64,000 bases of DNA from Verrucomicrobiia bacterium (GCA_947462875.1 CANHQJ010000017.1:27363-91362), one strand, 5' to 3'. Counted from the first letter of the stretch, positions 14,754 to 24,467 are shown. The notes: generated by a model not told the origin, from the sequence alone. Made by a program: numbers and translations.

Positions 14754-15367
14754 GACATCTTGCGCTGGCGCACCGCTTCGTAGAGGCAGATGCCGGTGGC
14801 GACGGAGACGTTGAGGCATTCGACTTTTCCGGCCATGGGCAGCTGGCAGAGGAAGTCGCAGTTTTCCTCGGTCAAACGGCGCATGCCCTTGCCCTCCGCG
14901 CCCATGACAAGGGCGATGGGGCCTTTCATGTCCATTTGATAAATCGATTTATCGCACTTGTCCGAGGTGCCGATGATCCACACGCCGACTTCCTTGAGCT
15001 TTTCCATGAAACGGGCGAGGTTGGTGACTTGGAAAAACGGCACCCAGTCGGCGGCGCCTGTGGAAACACGGCGCACGGTCTCGGTGATGGAGGCGGCCTT
15101 GTCCTTGGGCGCGACCACGGCCGTGACGCCGGCGCCATCGGCGGTGCGGAGAATGGCGCCGAGATTGTGCACGTCCTGGATGCAATCGAGAATCAGCACC
15201 AGTGGCACGGGAGTCGCGGCGAGGAGGTCCCAGACATCGTCTTCATTGCGTGCGGGGATGGCTTCGGATTCCGGAGCGAGGGAGCGCACGTGGCGGTTTT
15301 CGCGCGCGGCATCCGTGCGGTCGCGCATTGGTTTGCGGAAATTCTTCACGTGCGGAGCCTGCAACAA
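14750..15367 (-). CDS. rlmB: TrmH/SpoU-family 2'-O-ribose RNA methyltransferase, RlmB-like
   Basis: About 205 residues. The SPOUT knot motifs are clear: QDVHNLGAILRTADG (motif 1), ALVMGAEGKGM (motif 2) and LNVSVATGICLYEA (motif 3), with SAM bound in the trefoil knot. Members of this branch methylate a guanosine 2'-OH of 23S rRNA (RlmB) or related RNA. The protein is shorter than E. coli RlmB: only ~45 residues precede the SPOUT domain, so the N-terminal RNA-recruiting domain is missing. The start is uncertain: TTG 15367 or ATG 15328. It lies 21 bp after pdxJ and overlaps the phosphoesterase start. Confidence 0.85.
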   Translation of the reverse strand: MLQAPHVKNFRKPMRDRTDAARENRHVRSLAPESEAIPARNEDDVWDLLAATPVPLVLILDCIQDVHNLGAILRTADGAGVTAVVAPKDKAASITETVRRVSTGAADWVPFFQVTNLARFMEKLKEVGVWIIGTSDKCDKSIYQMDMKGPIALVMGAEGKGMRRLTEENCDFLCQLPMAGKVECLNVSVATGICLYEAVRQRKMS

Positions 15368-15388
15368 TTTTTGCGCATTGGCAAACTC

Positions 15389-16147
15389 TCACTGTGGCGA
15401 AATGGCCGGGTAGTGGCTCATCAGCGCCTTCATTTCCCGCACCGCTTGCTCCATGCCCACGCGCATGGCACGCGAGACGATGCTGTGGCCGATGTTGTAT
15501 TCGGTCAAATGCGGCACGGCTTCGAGCAGTCGGCAGTTGTGGTAGTTGATGCCGTGGCCGGCGTTCACTTGCAGGCCGGCGTCGTGACCGACGTGTGCAG
15601 CGCGGTGGAGTCGCTCGATTTCCGCCGCCACCGTTTCCGCCGTGGCATTGCCAAAACAGCCGGTGTGCAGCTCGATCATTTCCGCGCCCAGTTCCGCCGC
15701 GCAGCGCACCTGCGCTTCCTCGGGATCGATGAACAAACTCACGCGGATGCCGGCCTTTTGCATGAGCCGGATGCAATCGCCTACCTCGCGACGGCGGCCG
15801 ACGACATCGAGGCCGCCCTCGGTGGTGACTTCCTCGCGCGTTTCCGGCACCAGGCAGACGAACTCGGGTCGCAGGTTCAGGGCGATGGCGATCATTTCCT
15901 CCGTGATGCCCATTTCCAAATTGAGCGGCACCTGGATGGCGTCCTTGATGCGATAGGTATCGGCCTCCTGCATGTGGCGTCGATCGCCGCGCACGTGGAT
16001 GGTGATGGAGTCCGCGCCGCCCGCGATGGCATCCAGCGAGGCCTGCACCGGGCAGGGCTCGGCATTCGGGGAATCCGGCAACAGCGCGTAACGCGCCTGA
16101 CGCAGGGTGGCGACATGATCAACATTGACTCCGAGCAGCAAAGACAT
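15389..16147 (-). CDS. pdxJ: Pyridoxine 5'-phosphate synthase
   Basis: 252 residues. PdxJ condenses 1-deoxy-D-xylulose 5-phosphate with 3-amino-2-oxopropyl phosphate to make pyridoxine 5'-phosphate. Family motifs are plain: LLGVNVDHVATLRQAR at the start, ADSITIHVRGDRRHMQ, PLNLEMGITEEMI, FVCLVPETREEVTTEGGLD, VSLFIDPEE, IELHTG and AGHGINYHN. Catalytic candidates are the histidine of NVDHV, the glutamate of NLEMG and the histidine of AGHGINY. I chose ATG 16147 because MSLLLGVN is the family start; the open frame extends 24 residues further. First gene of the operon; the cytosolic TIM barrel acts in vitamin B6 synthesis. Confidence 0.96.
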   Translation of the reverse strand: MSLLLGVNVDHVATLRQARYALLPDSPNAEPCPVQASLDAIAGGADSITIHVRGDRRHMQEADTYRIKDAIQVPLNLEMGITEEMIAIALNLRPEFVCLVPETREEVTTEGGLDVVGRRREVGDCIRLMQKAGIRVSLFIDPEEAQVRCAAELGAEMIELHTGCFGNATAETVAAEIERLHRAAHVGHDAGLQVNAGHGINYHNCRLLEAVPHLTEYNIGHSIVSRAMRVGMEQAVREMKALMSHYPAISPQ

Positions 16148-16254
16148 GGCGCAATGAACAACGGGAGGGGGGATTTGGCAATGCCGGATTGCTGGGGATT
16201 TGTTTTGCTTTTGTAGCATTTCATCATACAGTTTGCGCGATCACCCTTTTGCCT

Positions 16255-19200
16255 ATGTCCACGAGAGAATCACTCACCGCCACGTGCCCCGCTTGCGCCA
16301 AGTCCTTCGAGGTTGATGCGTCGTATCTGGGCCGCCATGGGCGCTGTGACGCGTGCCAGACGAAATTTGTGATCGCGGCATCCGCGCCTCGCGCTGCGGT
16401 GCATCAGGCGAATGCTTCCGCTTCCTTCTCGACACGATTTTTCCCAATAGTGGCAGCCGTGGTGGTTTGTGCGGGCGCGGGATTGTGGTTGGTGAAGCGG
16501 GGCGGAAGCAAGGCGGATACCGAAGCGGCGGTGCTGGTGAAAACGGCGAACGAGACACCTGCCACCGCATCCGCGCCGGTCCCATCATCTGTCGTAGCGG
16601 AGACGGTTTCTAACAAAATTCAGGAAAACGAGCTGAAACCACTGGAGAAGAGTTTTCCGGTGATTCGTGAATTTTCGCCCATCGACATACGGGAGTATCG
16701 CGAGATCTATGAGGATGTGCACATGGGATGGATGCCGCAGTCGGCCGATCAGGCGGAGGAGGCAAAGCGCTGGGGCGTGTATCTCGGCCCGCTGGGGGTG
16801 AGGGTGCGTTCGCATGTGCCGCAATTGCAGAACAGGCCGGCATTTGCGGCGATCGTGCCGCGCAGCTTGCGATCGATGACGGGCGAGCTCGCGCTGACGG
16901 CGGCGGAGGTGGTGCGCATCGCGCCGGGTGCACCGGCTGAAGGGCATTTGCAAACGGGCGATCTGATCATCGGCATCGAGGGGCAGCTTTTACAGTCGGG
17001 CAATCAGTATCGCCCGGACTGGAAGTTCATGCACAAGGACGCGCGCGAGCTGCAGTTGATGCTGGGAGAAAAAATCGATGAGGCGCAAGGCCGTGGTGAC
17101 ATACGCCTGACGGTGCTGCGCATGCCCGAGGCATCGGCGCAGACGTTGCCGGTCGAGCGCAAGGAGCTTTGGAGCGGCACGGGCGGCAATCAGTCTGTGG
17201 GCACGCAGGATTTTTCCGTGGAGATTCCGGGTGATGGATTGCTTACGATCGAAACGAATCAATTCGACGACAACATCCATGGCGATGGCGGAATGTGGAT
17301 GGATCTCACTATCGAAGGCGACTACGGTGTCAAAAATTTGTTAGAGATACAGGCGGAGGCTCTGCAAGCGGGCTACGGCAGGCCCACGCTGGAAACGAGC
17401 AAGCCAGTGGAAGTGGGCGGAAAGCCTTATGCGCAGACGCTGCACCTGCATGCGACCGGCTTTGGCAAGTGGGCGCTGCCGGCGGGGACGAAGCGGGTCA
17501 AAGGTCACTTCGCCGCCTTGAGTTACGGCAAGGTGCAGCCGAAAATCCATTTCACCAATCAGGCGTTGCCCCTGCGCGGCATTCACCAGCAAAGCGTGGT
17601 GGAGTTGCGTTTTCCGATCGGCAAGGTGGGGAGCTTCAGCGCCACGTATCCGAAGGACTGTGAAAAATCCGCCATCACCGTCCAGCGGCACACGGCCTGG
17701 CTGGCGGCGCAGCAGCGCGATGATGGCAGTTGGCCGCGACTCGCGGGCTACACGGGCGATGGCTGGGATACGGCGTGGTGCGGGCTGGCCCTGATGTCGA
17801 GCGGCGATGCGAAGTACGACGCGCAAGTCCGCACGGCGGCCTATCGCACGGCCTACCAAGGTGCCCCCAGCGAGTGGACGGCGGAGCGGACGATGCGCTT
17901 GATTTTTCTCTGCGAATACTACCTGCGCACGCGCGATGCGGGCATCGTCGCAGGCATCCAAGCCGCCTATCAGCAACTGGCCGATTGCTGCAAAAATGAT
18001 TTCATGGCGGGGCATAAAGTCAATGGCTTCGGCTACGGCATCGCCGGTCAGCATTACGGCACCGGGCATCTGGCGCTGGGCATGGCCATGGCATCGCGCA
18101 CGCCCATCGCGTATGATAAAAATCTGGTCGAAAGCGTGATCCGCCATGCGGGGGAAGTTTGCGTGAATGGCACCTACGCCTACGGCCGCGGCCGTCGGAT
18201 GGCGCGCAGTGAGGAGCGTGAATTCGGTGGTGGCAATGCGATGTCCGGCCCGGGGGTGTTAGGCGTGCAGATCGGCGGCGGTCACGAGAGTGCGGTGAAG
18301 GAATTCATCGAGCGCATGGATGCCTCCCTCGGCGATGCCGATAACTCGCACGCCACCAGTTCACTCGCGTTCATCTTCGGTTCGCTGGCGCTCGCTGCGG
18401 CGGACGAGTCCGTTTTCCTCAAGCACATGCAACATTTCCGCTACAAGATGAGCCTGGATGATTGCTGGGAAGGCGGCATCCTGAAGTCGGCCTTTCCTCT
18501 GGATTACCAAGGCGGCGAGGGCGTCACCGCATCGTGGATCCGCAGCGCTGGCAGCATTCTGGTGCTGAATGCGCTGAAGAAAAATCTGGCGATCACTGGC
18601 AAGAAAGAGTTCTGGAATCCGCAATGCATCCAGCAGCCTGCGGTATGCGAATGGGGCGGGCAGGTGCATTCGTACTACTTGCGAAACTGGTGCCTGGCGA
18701 TGGAGCTTCTCGGACCCGGTGCGCCGAAGGATCTGAAGCAGGGCATCGAGGCGCTGAGCAGCCTGCCGCGCGACATGACCCTGGTGCCGGCCACGCGTGA
18801 AATCATCGAACGCATGGCACCCGCGCTGGTGGCTGCCCTTGCGGGAAATGCCTCACTCCCGCCGCTGCAGAAAGCATACGCGATCGAATTGATCACTGGC
18901 GTGGATTTCAGGATTTACGCCACCAAGGATGGCGACAAGGAAAAGGTGGATCTGCATGTGACGCTGCCGCTGCATCAGCTGAATTGGCAGGATTCCGACA
19001 AAAATCAAATGCATGCGGCATCGCCGTTTCCGCTGCGGACCAAGGTCGAAATCGTTTCTAACAATCTAACGGCTCCGATCTTGTTTGAGAGCGACGGGCT
19101 TGCCGGGTTTGATCCGGATGAGGGGCTGCGCAAATTTTCCGCATCGCAGCCGCTGAAAGACGCCGCTCTGGAAAACTTCGATGGCACGGCTAACATCGCG

Positions 19201-19971
19201 TTCAAAATCGGCAACCACACCGTCGTGTATGCGCGGCCGCTCAAGTTCCACACGGAGTTCAGCCACTCGAATCATTACAACCTCCGGCGCCTGCAACTGC
19301 GGCTGAAAATGGCACCGCGGCCCTACTTCCAATCGCAGGCCCTGATCATCGCCGGCATTCCGTTTGACGGCATGTATCCCACCGAGCGCATGCTGGAAAT
19401 CCAGGGCCCGGAAGCAGGGGTGGCGGTGAAATCTCACGAGGGCGATACGGTCCTTGTCGATGTGGCGAGCGAGAATTTCATTTGCCCGTGGGTGCATTCG
19501 ATCAAGTTCGAGAAGCCCAGCCAGGTCGATATCGCCCGTCCGGCGAAGCTCACGATGATCGTCGGGAAAATGGAGGGGGACTTCGCCCATCTGGCGGACT
19601 TTTCGTTAGAAACGCGGTGCCGTTTCAGCGGGGTGAACTCGACGATGATCGCGGAGTATGACTTCGGCACTGCCGTCACATTGAACGGCGTGGATGCGGA
19701 CTTTGACGGCGGGCGTTTCCTGCGGGTGTGGTATCAGGAAGGGGAACGCTGGATTCCTCTGGTATGGGACAACTACACCGTCAGCACGGGGCATCATCCT
19801 GTGTTTCCGAATACCACCGCGCGGCTTTGGAGGATCGAGATGGGCGTGGGTGCTCAGCTCGATGTGCCGACCTTGCGCTTCTATCACAATCCTCATGCCG
19901 TGATTGATCGCAAGAGCTTCCCGCAATCCACGAACAAGGACTACCTGCCGCCCATCCAACCGGAACCGTAG
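16255..19971 (+). CDS. Large membrane-anchored zinc-ribbon/PDZ/alpha-alpha-toroid protein (DUF6288-like)
   Basis: A 1,238-residue protein. Residues 8-37 are an MJ0042-type zinc ribbon (C11, C14, C31, C34). A transmembrane helix follows at ~62-80 (FFPIVAAVVVCAGAGLWLVK), so the rest is probably periplasmic. A PDZ-like domain lies at ~215-310 (VVRIAPGAPAEGHLQTGDLI). A terpene-cyclase-like alpha/alpha toroid follows at ~460-850, with helical repeats such as WLAAQQRDDGSW and DGWDTAWCGLAL. The last ~300 residues look beta-rich and are unrecognised. ATG 16255 is chosen because the ribbon begins there. The same combination in another order occurs in the 29157 gene. A lipoprotein gene follows after 2 bp. 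No enzymatic role is established; the toroid lacks an obvious DXDD motif. Confidence 0.8.
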   Translation: MSTRESLTATCPACAKSFEVDASYLGRHGRCDACQTKFVIAASAPRAAVHQANASASFSTRFFPIVAAVVVCAGAGLWLVKRGGSKADTEAAVLVKTANETPATASAPVPSSVVAETVSNKIQENELKPLEKSFPVIREFSPIDIREYREIYEDVHMGWMPQSADQAEEAKRWGVYLGPLGVRVRSHVPQLQNRPAFAAIVPRSLRSMTGELALTAAEVVRIAPGAPAEGHLQTGDLIIGIEGQLLQSGNQYRPDWKFMHKDARELQLMLGEKIDEAQGRGDIRLTVLRMPEASAQTLPVERKELWSGTGGNQSVGTQDFSVEIPGDGLLTIETNQFDDNIHGDGGMWMDLTIEGDYGVKNLLEIQAEALQAGYGRPTLETSKPVEVGGKPYAQTLHLHATGFGKWALPAGTKRVKGHFAALSYGKVQPKIHFTNQALPLRGIHQQSVVELRFPIGKVGSFSATYPKDCEKSAITVQRHTAWLAAQQRDDGSWPRLAGYTGDGWDTAWCGLALMSSGDAKYDAQVRTAAYRTAYQGAPSEWTAERTMRLIFLCEYYLRTRDAGIVAGIQAAYQQLADCCKNDFMAGHKVNGFGYGIAGQHYGTGHLALGMAMASRTPIAYDKNLVESVIRHAGEVCVNGTYAYGRGRRMARSEEREFGGGNAMSGPGVLGVQIGGGHESAVKEFIERMDASLGDADNSHATSSLAFIFGSLALAAADESVFLKHMQHFRYKMSLDDCWEGGILKSAFPLDYQGGEGVTASWIRSAGSILVLNALKKNLAITGKKEFWNPQCIQQPAVCEWGGQVHSYYLRNWCLAMELLGPGAPKDLKQGIEALSSLPRDMTLVPATREIIERMAPALVAALAGNASLPPLQKAYAIELITGVDFRIYATKDGDKEKVDLHVTLPLHQLNWQDSDKNQMHAASPFPLRTKVEIVSNNLTAPILFESDGLAGFDPDEGLRKFSASQPLKDAALENFDGTANIAFKIGNHTVVYARPLKFHTEFSHSNHYNLRRLQLRLKMAPRPYFQSQALIIAGIPFDGMYPTERMLEIQGPEAGVAVKSHEGDTVLVDVASENFICPWVHSIKFEKPSQVDIARPAKLTMIVGKMEGDFAHLADFSLETRCRFSGVNSTMIAEYDFGTAVTLNGVDADFDGGRFLRVWYQEGERWIPLVWDNYTVSTGHHPVFPNTTARLWRIEMGVGAQLDVPTLRFYHNPHAVIDRKSFPQSTNKDYLPPIQPEP

Positions 19972-19973
19972 CC

Positions 19974-20801
19974 ATGAGATTTCTCCTCCCGGCCCTCACA
20001 GGCGTGTTGCTTCTTTCCTCCTGCAAGCAAGCGGAAAAAGTCGATGGCGCGCCCGCAGAACAAGCGCCTGAAGCTGCGGCGGCCAGCGAGGAGCTGAGTG
20101 GATATTTCCCGCTCCTGCCCATGATCGAGGCCACGCTCTGGAAGCAACTGCTCGCGGCCGAGTCCCGTCTGCATGGAGCAACGGAGTCAGATCACGAAGC
20201 CGCGCAAGGTGAGGTGGATCGATTGGTGGAAAAGCTGAGACGTCTGCATCCGTACGAGCAGAAGCCGGATCGCGTGAAGCTGGGGGAGGTCACGTTTGAC
20301 AAGGCGCGCCAGTGTTTCTCCCTGCCGGCGCAAGTCTCCTATCCCGATCCCGGTGACGAGCGCCATCCGGGCGAGGTGGAGCTGCTGCTCTGCACGGAGG
20401 GGGGCAGGCGGCATGAAACCTTGTTTGTCAGCCGCGCCAGGCCGCTGCACTTGGAGTTGTTGCTGCATCTTGCCGGGCATGGCAAAGGACCGAATGGCAG
20501 CCGTTTCCGCATGGATGTGATCACACGGGACGGTGCGCGCATCGCGGTGCATGACCTGATCCGCAGCAGTGAGCCAGTGGATCATCCGCTCGTGTGGGAA
20601 TTCAGCGGCAGCGACTACAAGGATCTTTACTCGCCCGATCTGAGTGGTGACATGGCGATTTTCTGGCACGCGCATGAGTCGGTGCTTCGGGTGCGCCACC
20701 CCGGCATCGCCTCGGGCGTGGTGAAACTCGCACCGGTGCCGCATCCGCAACTGAAAAACGGCGATCCTGTGACCCTGGAAATCGTGCCTATCGGAACATG
20801 A
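19974..20801 (+). CDS. Putative lipoprotein of unknown function
   Basis: A 275-residue protein with a lipoprotein signal: MRFLLPALTGVLLLSSC, where LSSC is the lipobox and C17 the predicted lipidated residue. An Ala/Glu-rich linker follows, then a ~230-residue domain with regular beta-strand segments (VELLLCTEGGRRHETLFVS, FRMDVITRDGARIAVHDLI). I do not recognise the family. Starting 2 bp after the toroid/PDZ gene, it is almost certainly cotranscribed and may be its partner at the cell envelope. Confidence 0.78.
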   Translation: MRFLLPALTGVLLLSSCKQAEKVDGAPAEQAPEAAAASEELSGYFPLLPMIEATLWKQLLAAESRLHGATESDHEAAQGEVDRLVEKLRRLHPYEQKPDRVKLGEVTFDKARQCFSLPAQVSYPDPGDERHPGEVELLLCTEGGRRHETLFVSRARPLHLELLLHLAGHGKGPNGSRFRMDVITRDGARIAVHDLIRSSEPVDHPLVWEFSGSDYKDLYSPDLSGDMAIFWHAHESVLRVRHPGIASGVVKLAPVPHPQLKNGDPVTLEIVPIGT

Positions 20802-20979
20802 AATGCGTTAGAGCCGATCAAGCATCATCACGGTAGGGCACCTTGTGCGCCTGTGCATGCGCAAGGATCCGAAGACGGATTTTTCCGACTTTTGGCAGGA
20901 CAGGGAGTGGCTGTGTTGTGTGATGGATAGTCGTTTTTCCAGTTGATCGCCCGGATGCGAATCGTCGACTTTTTTGGTA

Positions 20980-21009
20980 TTGACAGAATTCTGGGTATTG
21001 AATTACTAA
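20980..21009 (+). promoter_or_regulatory. Likely sigma-70 promoter of the DUF481 gene
   Basis: TTGACA (20980-20985), 18 bases, TACTAA (21004-21009), in a locally AT-rich stretch upstream of the outer-membrane gene. The start would be near 21016, leaving an ~85-base leader before ATG 21101. The rest of 20802-21100 shows no gene I can support. Confidence 0.5.
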
Positions 21010-21100
21010 TAAGGTCTTGCGAGGTAATGGTTACTTCCACGGTCTCACAACGCAGCGCCAATGGGCGCACTAGTCGGCATAAACCCATAAAAAATATTAT

Positions 21101-22579
21101 ATGACAGAAAAATATGTGACATCAGGCTCCAAAGTATTTCTTCTAGGAGGACTACTTCCTTTACTCAGCTCATCCATCATTGCCGCTGGCGAGGCCGTTG
21201 CCCCTCCCTCAACTACTGATCCTTGGGAAGTGACGGGGGCTGCCGGACTCACGCTGGCCGATGGTAATGCGGAAAGCCTTTCGTATAGCCTGCAATTGTT
21301 GGCTTCTCGTATTACGGAGACGGATGAGATCTATCTCGGTGCCGACTATTTTTATGCTGATGATAGAGGGATTGAGACATCGAATGCGCTGCGCCTGAAT
21401 GGCCAGTACAACCGCCTCCTCAATGACAGATTTTATTACGGTGCCATTGGCACATACCTCTCTGATGATGTAGCTGATCTTGACTACCGTTTTGATTCAA
21501 ATATCTTGTTAGGCTATTATCTTCTCAAAAATGAACGCGCTTCCTTATCCATAGAGGCTGGTCCCGGATACACTTGGGAAAATCAAGGAGGCGTTACCGA
21601 TGACTTCGCCAGCTTGCGTTTTGCCGAGAGGTTCGAATACAAATTTTCCAATCGTTCGAAATTTTGGCAGAACTTAGTATTTTCTCCAGAGGCAGGCGAT
21701 TTTGACAACTATTTGATCACTGCAGAGGCTGGTATAGACACACTGATTACGAATCAATGGTCACTCCGTACATTTGTCCGACACCGCATTGACAACACTC
21801 CCGCACCTGGTGCGGAGAAAGGCGACACGTCCATCATGCTTGGACTGGCATATTCCTTGTCTGGTTTTCCGGAGCCTGCAGCAGCAGGTCGCAGGACTCT
21901 CAAGGCAGATCGCGTCGCAGCACCAGTCGCATCCATGGGATGGTCCTCCAGCGCGGCCATCGGATATTCTCTGGCATCTGGAAATGCAGATAGCAGTACG
22001 CTCACAGCCATGTTCGATAGCGTCTATCGTAGCAATGAAAACGAATTTTTCTTCAATTCGGCAGCCAATTATTCCACGAATGAGGGAAATACCAGCATCG
22101 AAACCCTGCGTGCCAACGTGCAATACAATCATCTGATAGGGAGTCGCTATTTTGTTGGATTTGGCAGCGGCTATCAGCGTGATGAGCTGGCAGATCTATC
22201 CTATCGATTCACACCCGCTGCTGCCGCAGGACTCTATGTGATCAAAAACAAGGTTAGCACACTAAGCGTAGAAGCGGGCCCAGGTTTCACATTTGAGAAA
22301 ACAGGTGATGCAACCGATGAATTTCTGAGCTTGCAAGCAGTAGAGCGTTTTTCCTGTGCTCTGAATTCTCGCTGCACATTCAATCAAACACTGATTTACA
22401 ATGCGGAAGCCTCGGATACGGCGAATTACACAATTACGGCGAATGCCTTTCTTGATACAGATATCACAGACAATCTGGCTCTTCGTGTCGCTGCGTCATT
22501 TATCTATGACAATATTCCCGCGATGGGGCGTGAGAAGCATGATACCACACTGACCAGTGGCATCGCGGTAAAGTTCTAG
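21101..22579 (+). CDS. Tandem DUF481 outer-membrane beta-barrel protein
   Basis: A 492-residue exported protein. A signal peptide (FLLGGLLPLLSSSIIAAGEA) is followed by two copies of a DUF481-type beta-barrel domain (YdiY/salt-induced outer-membrane protein family), ~45-270 and ~285-492. The repeats are easy to align: AGLTLADGNAES with IGYSLASGNADS, NGQYNRLLNDRFYYG with NVQYNHLIGSRYFVG, and SLSIEAGPGYTWE with TLSVEAGPGFTFE. DUF481 proteins usually have one such domain, so the duplication is notable. The gene is AT-richer than its neighbours, which may mean recent acquisition. There is no Shine-Dalgarno sequence before the ATG. Function in the outer membrane is unknown. Confidence 0.88.
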   Translation: MTEKYVTSGSKVFLLGGLLPLLSSSIIAAGEAVAPPSTTDPWEVTGAAGLTLADGNAESLSYSLQLLASRITETDEIYLGADYFYADDRGIETSNALRLNGQYNRLLNDRFYYGAIGTYLSDDVADLDYRFDSNILLGYYLLKNERASLSIEAGPGYTWENQGGVTDDFASLRFAERFEYKFSNRSKFWQNLVFSPEAGDFDNYLITAEAGIDTLITNQWSLRTFVRHRIDNTPAPGAEKGDTSIMLGLAYSLSGFPEPAAAGRRTLKADRVAAPVASMGWSSSAAIGYSLASGNADSSTLTAMFDSVYRSNENEFFFNSAANYSTNEGNTSIETLRANVQYNHLIGSRYFVGFGSGYQRDELADLSYRFTPAAAAGLYVIKNKVSTLSVEAGPGFTFEKTGDATDEFLSLQAVERFSCALNSRCTFNQTLIYNAEASDTANYTITANAFLDTDITDNLALRVAASFIYDNIPAMGREKHDTTLTSGIAVKF

Positions 22580-22832
22580 ACTAGTCAGACGCATTTGGCA
22601 GATAGGCATTGATCAGTCGTTTTTGTTAGATAAAAATGGGCCGATGGGCTTTGCCATTTCCCGAATGAGTGGCGGACCGCCCTCCACTCGATTTGCCAAA
22701 AATGCTTGCAGCGCTGTTCTTTAAACCGAAATTCGAAGTTGACCGCGGGCATTGTGATCAATCACTGAACTTCGGACTCCGTTTTAACTCTGGATTGACG
22801 CCGCCTTTATGTCCTTGTAAGAGTTGCTTCCC

Positions 22833-23771
22833 ATGCAAGAAACATACGATGTGGCCCGCCGATTGGAAGCGAACGTGTTGTCGGTGATCCGTGGGCAGGC
22901 CCCCGCGATCCGGCGCATCTTGGCCTGCCTTTGTTCGGGCGGGCACGCGTTGTTGGAGGATGTGCCGGGCACGGGGAAAACGACCTTGGCCAAGGCGCTG
23001 GCGAACTCGATCGGCGGCGCTTCGTTCCAGCGCGTGCAGTTCACGCCGGATCTGTTGCCCTCGGACATTCTCGGCCTATCGGTGTTTGATCCGGCGAGCA
23101 GCAGCTTCCGTTTTCAGCCCGGCCCGATCTTCACGGATATTCTGTTAGCCGATGAGATCAACCGCGCCTCGCCACGGGTGCAGAGCGCGTTGTTAGAGTC
23201 GATGGCCGAGCGGCAGGTGACGATCGATGGCAAGCGCTACCCGTTCGAGGGATTGTTTTTTGTGATCGCCACGCAGAATCCCGTCGAGTTCCGCGGCACC
23301 TATCCGTTGCCCGAGGCGCAGATGGACCGCTTTGCGCTGCAATGCCGGTTGGGCTACGTGAGCGAGGAGGAGGAAGTGGGCATTCTCGCTGATCAGCGGC
23401 ATGAGCATCCGGTGGAGCAAATGAAAGCCGTGGTCACGCGCGAGGAAATTTTGCGATTGATGGCGGCGGCGCGCGAGGTGCGGATGAGCGAGGAATTGCA
23501 GCACTACACCGTGCAGTTGGTGGCGGCCACGCGGTCGCGCAAGGATTTGCAACTGGCGGCCAGCCCGCGTGCATCGCTGGCGTTGATGAAAATGGCACAG
23601 GCGCTCTCGCTCTTCGAGGGTCGTGATTTTGTGGTGCCGGAGACGATTCAGGAACTGGCGGCGGATGTGGTGGCGCACCGCTTGGTCCTGAGCCCGGATG
23701 CACGCTACGGCGGATCGAGCGGCCGCAGCATCATGGCGGAAATCATCGAGCAAACCCCGGTGCCGGTCTGA
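22833..23771 (+). CDS. MoxR-family AAA+ ATPase
   Basis: 312 residues from ATG 22833 (MQETYDVARRLEANVLSVIR). Walker A is EDVPGTGKTTLAKALA; Walker B is ILLADEINRASPRVQSALLE; sensor 1 is IATQNPVEFRGTYPLPEAQ; followed by the MoxR lid domain. MoxR ATPases act as chaperones that activate VWA-containing partner proteins or metalloenzymes. Usually DUF58 and VWA genes follow; here they do not, so this copy is an orphan in the window. A TTGACG / 17 bases / TAAGAG pair (22795-22823) lies so close to the ATG that a leaderless transcript is possible. The 243 bases before it hold nothing else I recognise. Confidence 0.92.
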   Translation: MQETYDVARRLEANVLSVIRGQAPAIRRILACLCSGGHALLEDVPGTGKTTLAKALANSIGGASFQRVQFTPDLLPSDILGLSVFDPASSSFRFQPGPIFTDILLADEINRASPRVQSALLESMAERQVTIDGKRYPFEGLFFVIATQNPVEFRGTYPLPEAQMDRFALQCRLGYVSEEEEVGILADQRHEHPVEQMKAVVTREEILRLMAAAREVRMSEELQHYTVQLVAATRSRKDLQLAASPRASLALMKMAQALSLFEGRDFVVPETIQELAADVVAHRLVLSPDARYGGSSGRSIMAEIIEQTPVPV

Positions 23772-23837
23772 GCCGGGCGGCATTTTGTGTTGAATAAAGC
23801 ATTGGCGATTTCGTCAAACGGGCGTAAAATGCCAAGC

Positions 23838-24467
23838 ATGAACGCCCTTTTCCTCGCACCGGCTCGCTGGTTGTTGCTGCTGTGGAGTGCCTCCTGCGCG
23901 CTGCTCCAAGCGCAGGTCCGTCTGGATGACGAGGCCTTCGGCCAAAGCCTGGGCGGCTGGGACGTGAAGCGCGGCAAGGCGGCCGATTACGAACTTTCCG
24001 GCAGCAAGTACCGCACCTACAAACCGGAAGTCACCCCCACGCCCGAGGGCGGCATTTTTGTGTCCGTGCGCATCGATTACTGCCGCGGCATGTTCGCGAG
24101 CAATGACTTCGCCACGCTGGAAATGACTTTTGACGCCCGCGGAGTTCTCAGTAGCACGCAGAGCAGCATTGCGATCCAAGGCCGCAAAATCACCAGCGAC
24201 GTGATGCGCAGCAGCGTGAAATTGGGCGAAAGCCAGGGGGCGGTGGGCGCTGCGGTGAAAATGGGCGGCGATCTGGTGGCGGACCTCACGGAGAAGTTGA
24301 CACGGGAAAACCTGGTGGAAGCCGGGCGCGTGACCTTCCCCGCGGCGGTGCGGCACAATTTCAACAAAGTCTTTCAGTCGGTGAGCTACAGTCCGCCGGT
24401 GCAGGCACCGATGCTGCCGGAAAGCTCGCCCGCGAAGCCGGGGGCCGCGCCCGAGATCAAAAAATGA
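23838..24467 (+). CDS. Secreted protein of unknown function
   Basis: A 209-residue protein read from ATG 23838 (MNALFLAPARWLLLLWSAS), which gives a standard signal peptide ending near ALLQAQ. The mature part is a mixed alpha/beta domain without a motif I recognise; KYRTYKPEVTPTPEGGIFVS and ATLEMTFDARGVLSSTQ look like strands, and the region after residue 115 looks helical. The C-terminus is Pro/Ala-rich and disordered. It is 66 bp downstream of the MoxR gene on the same strand, so may be cotranscribed. Upstream in-frame ATGs exist but would spoil the signal peptide. Confidence 0.7.
   Translation: MNALFLAPARWLLLLWSASCALLQAQVRLDDEAFGQSLGGWDVKRGKAADYELSGSKYRTYKPEVTPTPEGGIFVSVRIDYCRGMFASNDFATLEMTFDARGVLSSTQSSIAIQGRKITSDVMRSSVKLGESQGAVGAAVKMGGDLVADLTEKLTRENLVEAGRVTFPAAVRHNFNKVFQSVSYSPPVQAPMLPESSPAKPGAAPEIKK

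Noticed and set aside
14936..16216. 426-codon + strand frame across rlmB and pdxJ
   Set aside because: Spans two well-recognised minus-strand genes and their gap, and shows no domain.
20828..21088. 86-codon minus-strand frame upstream of the DUF481 gene
   Set aside because: Overlaps the likely promoter region, has no domain and an implausible composition.
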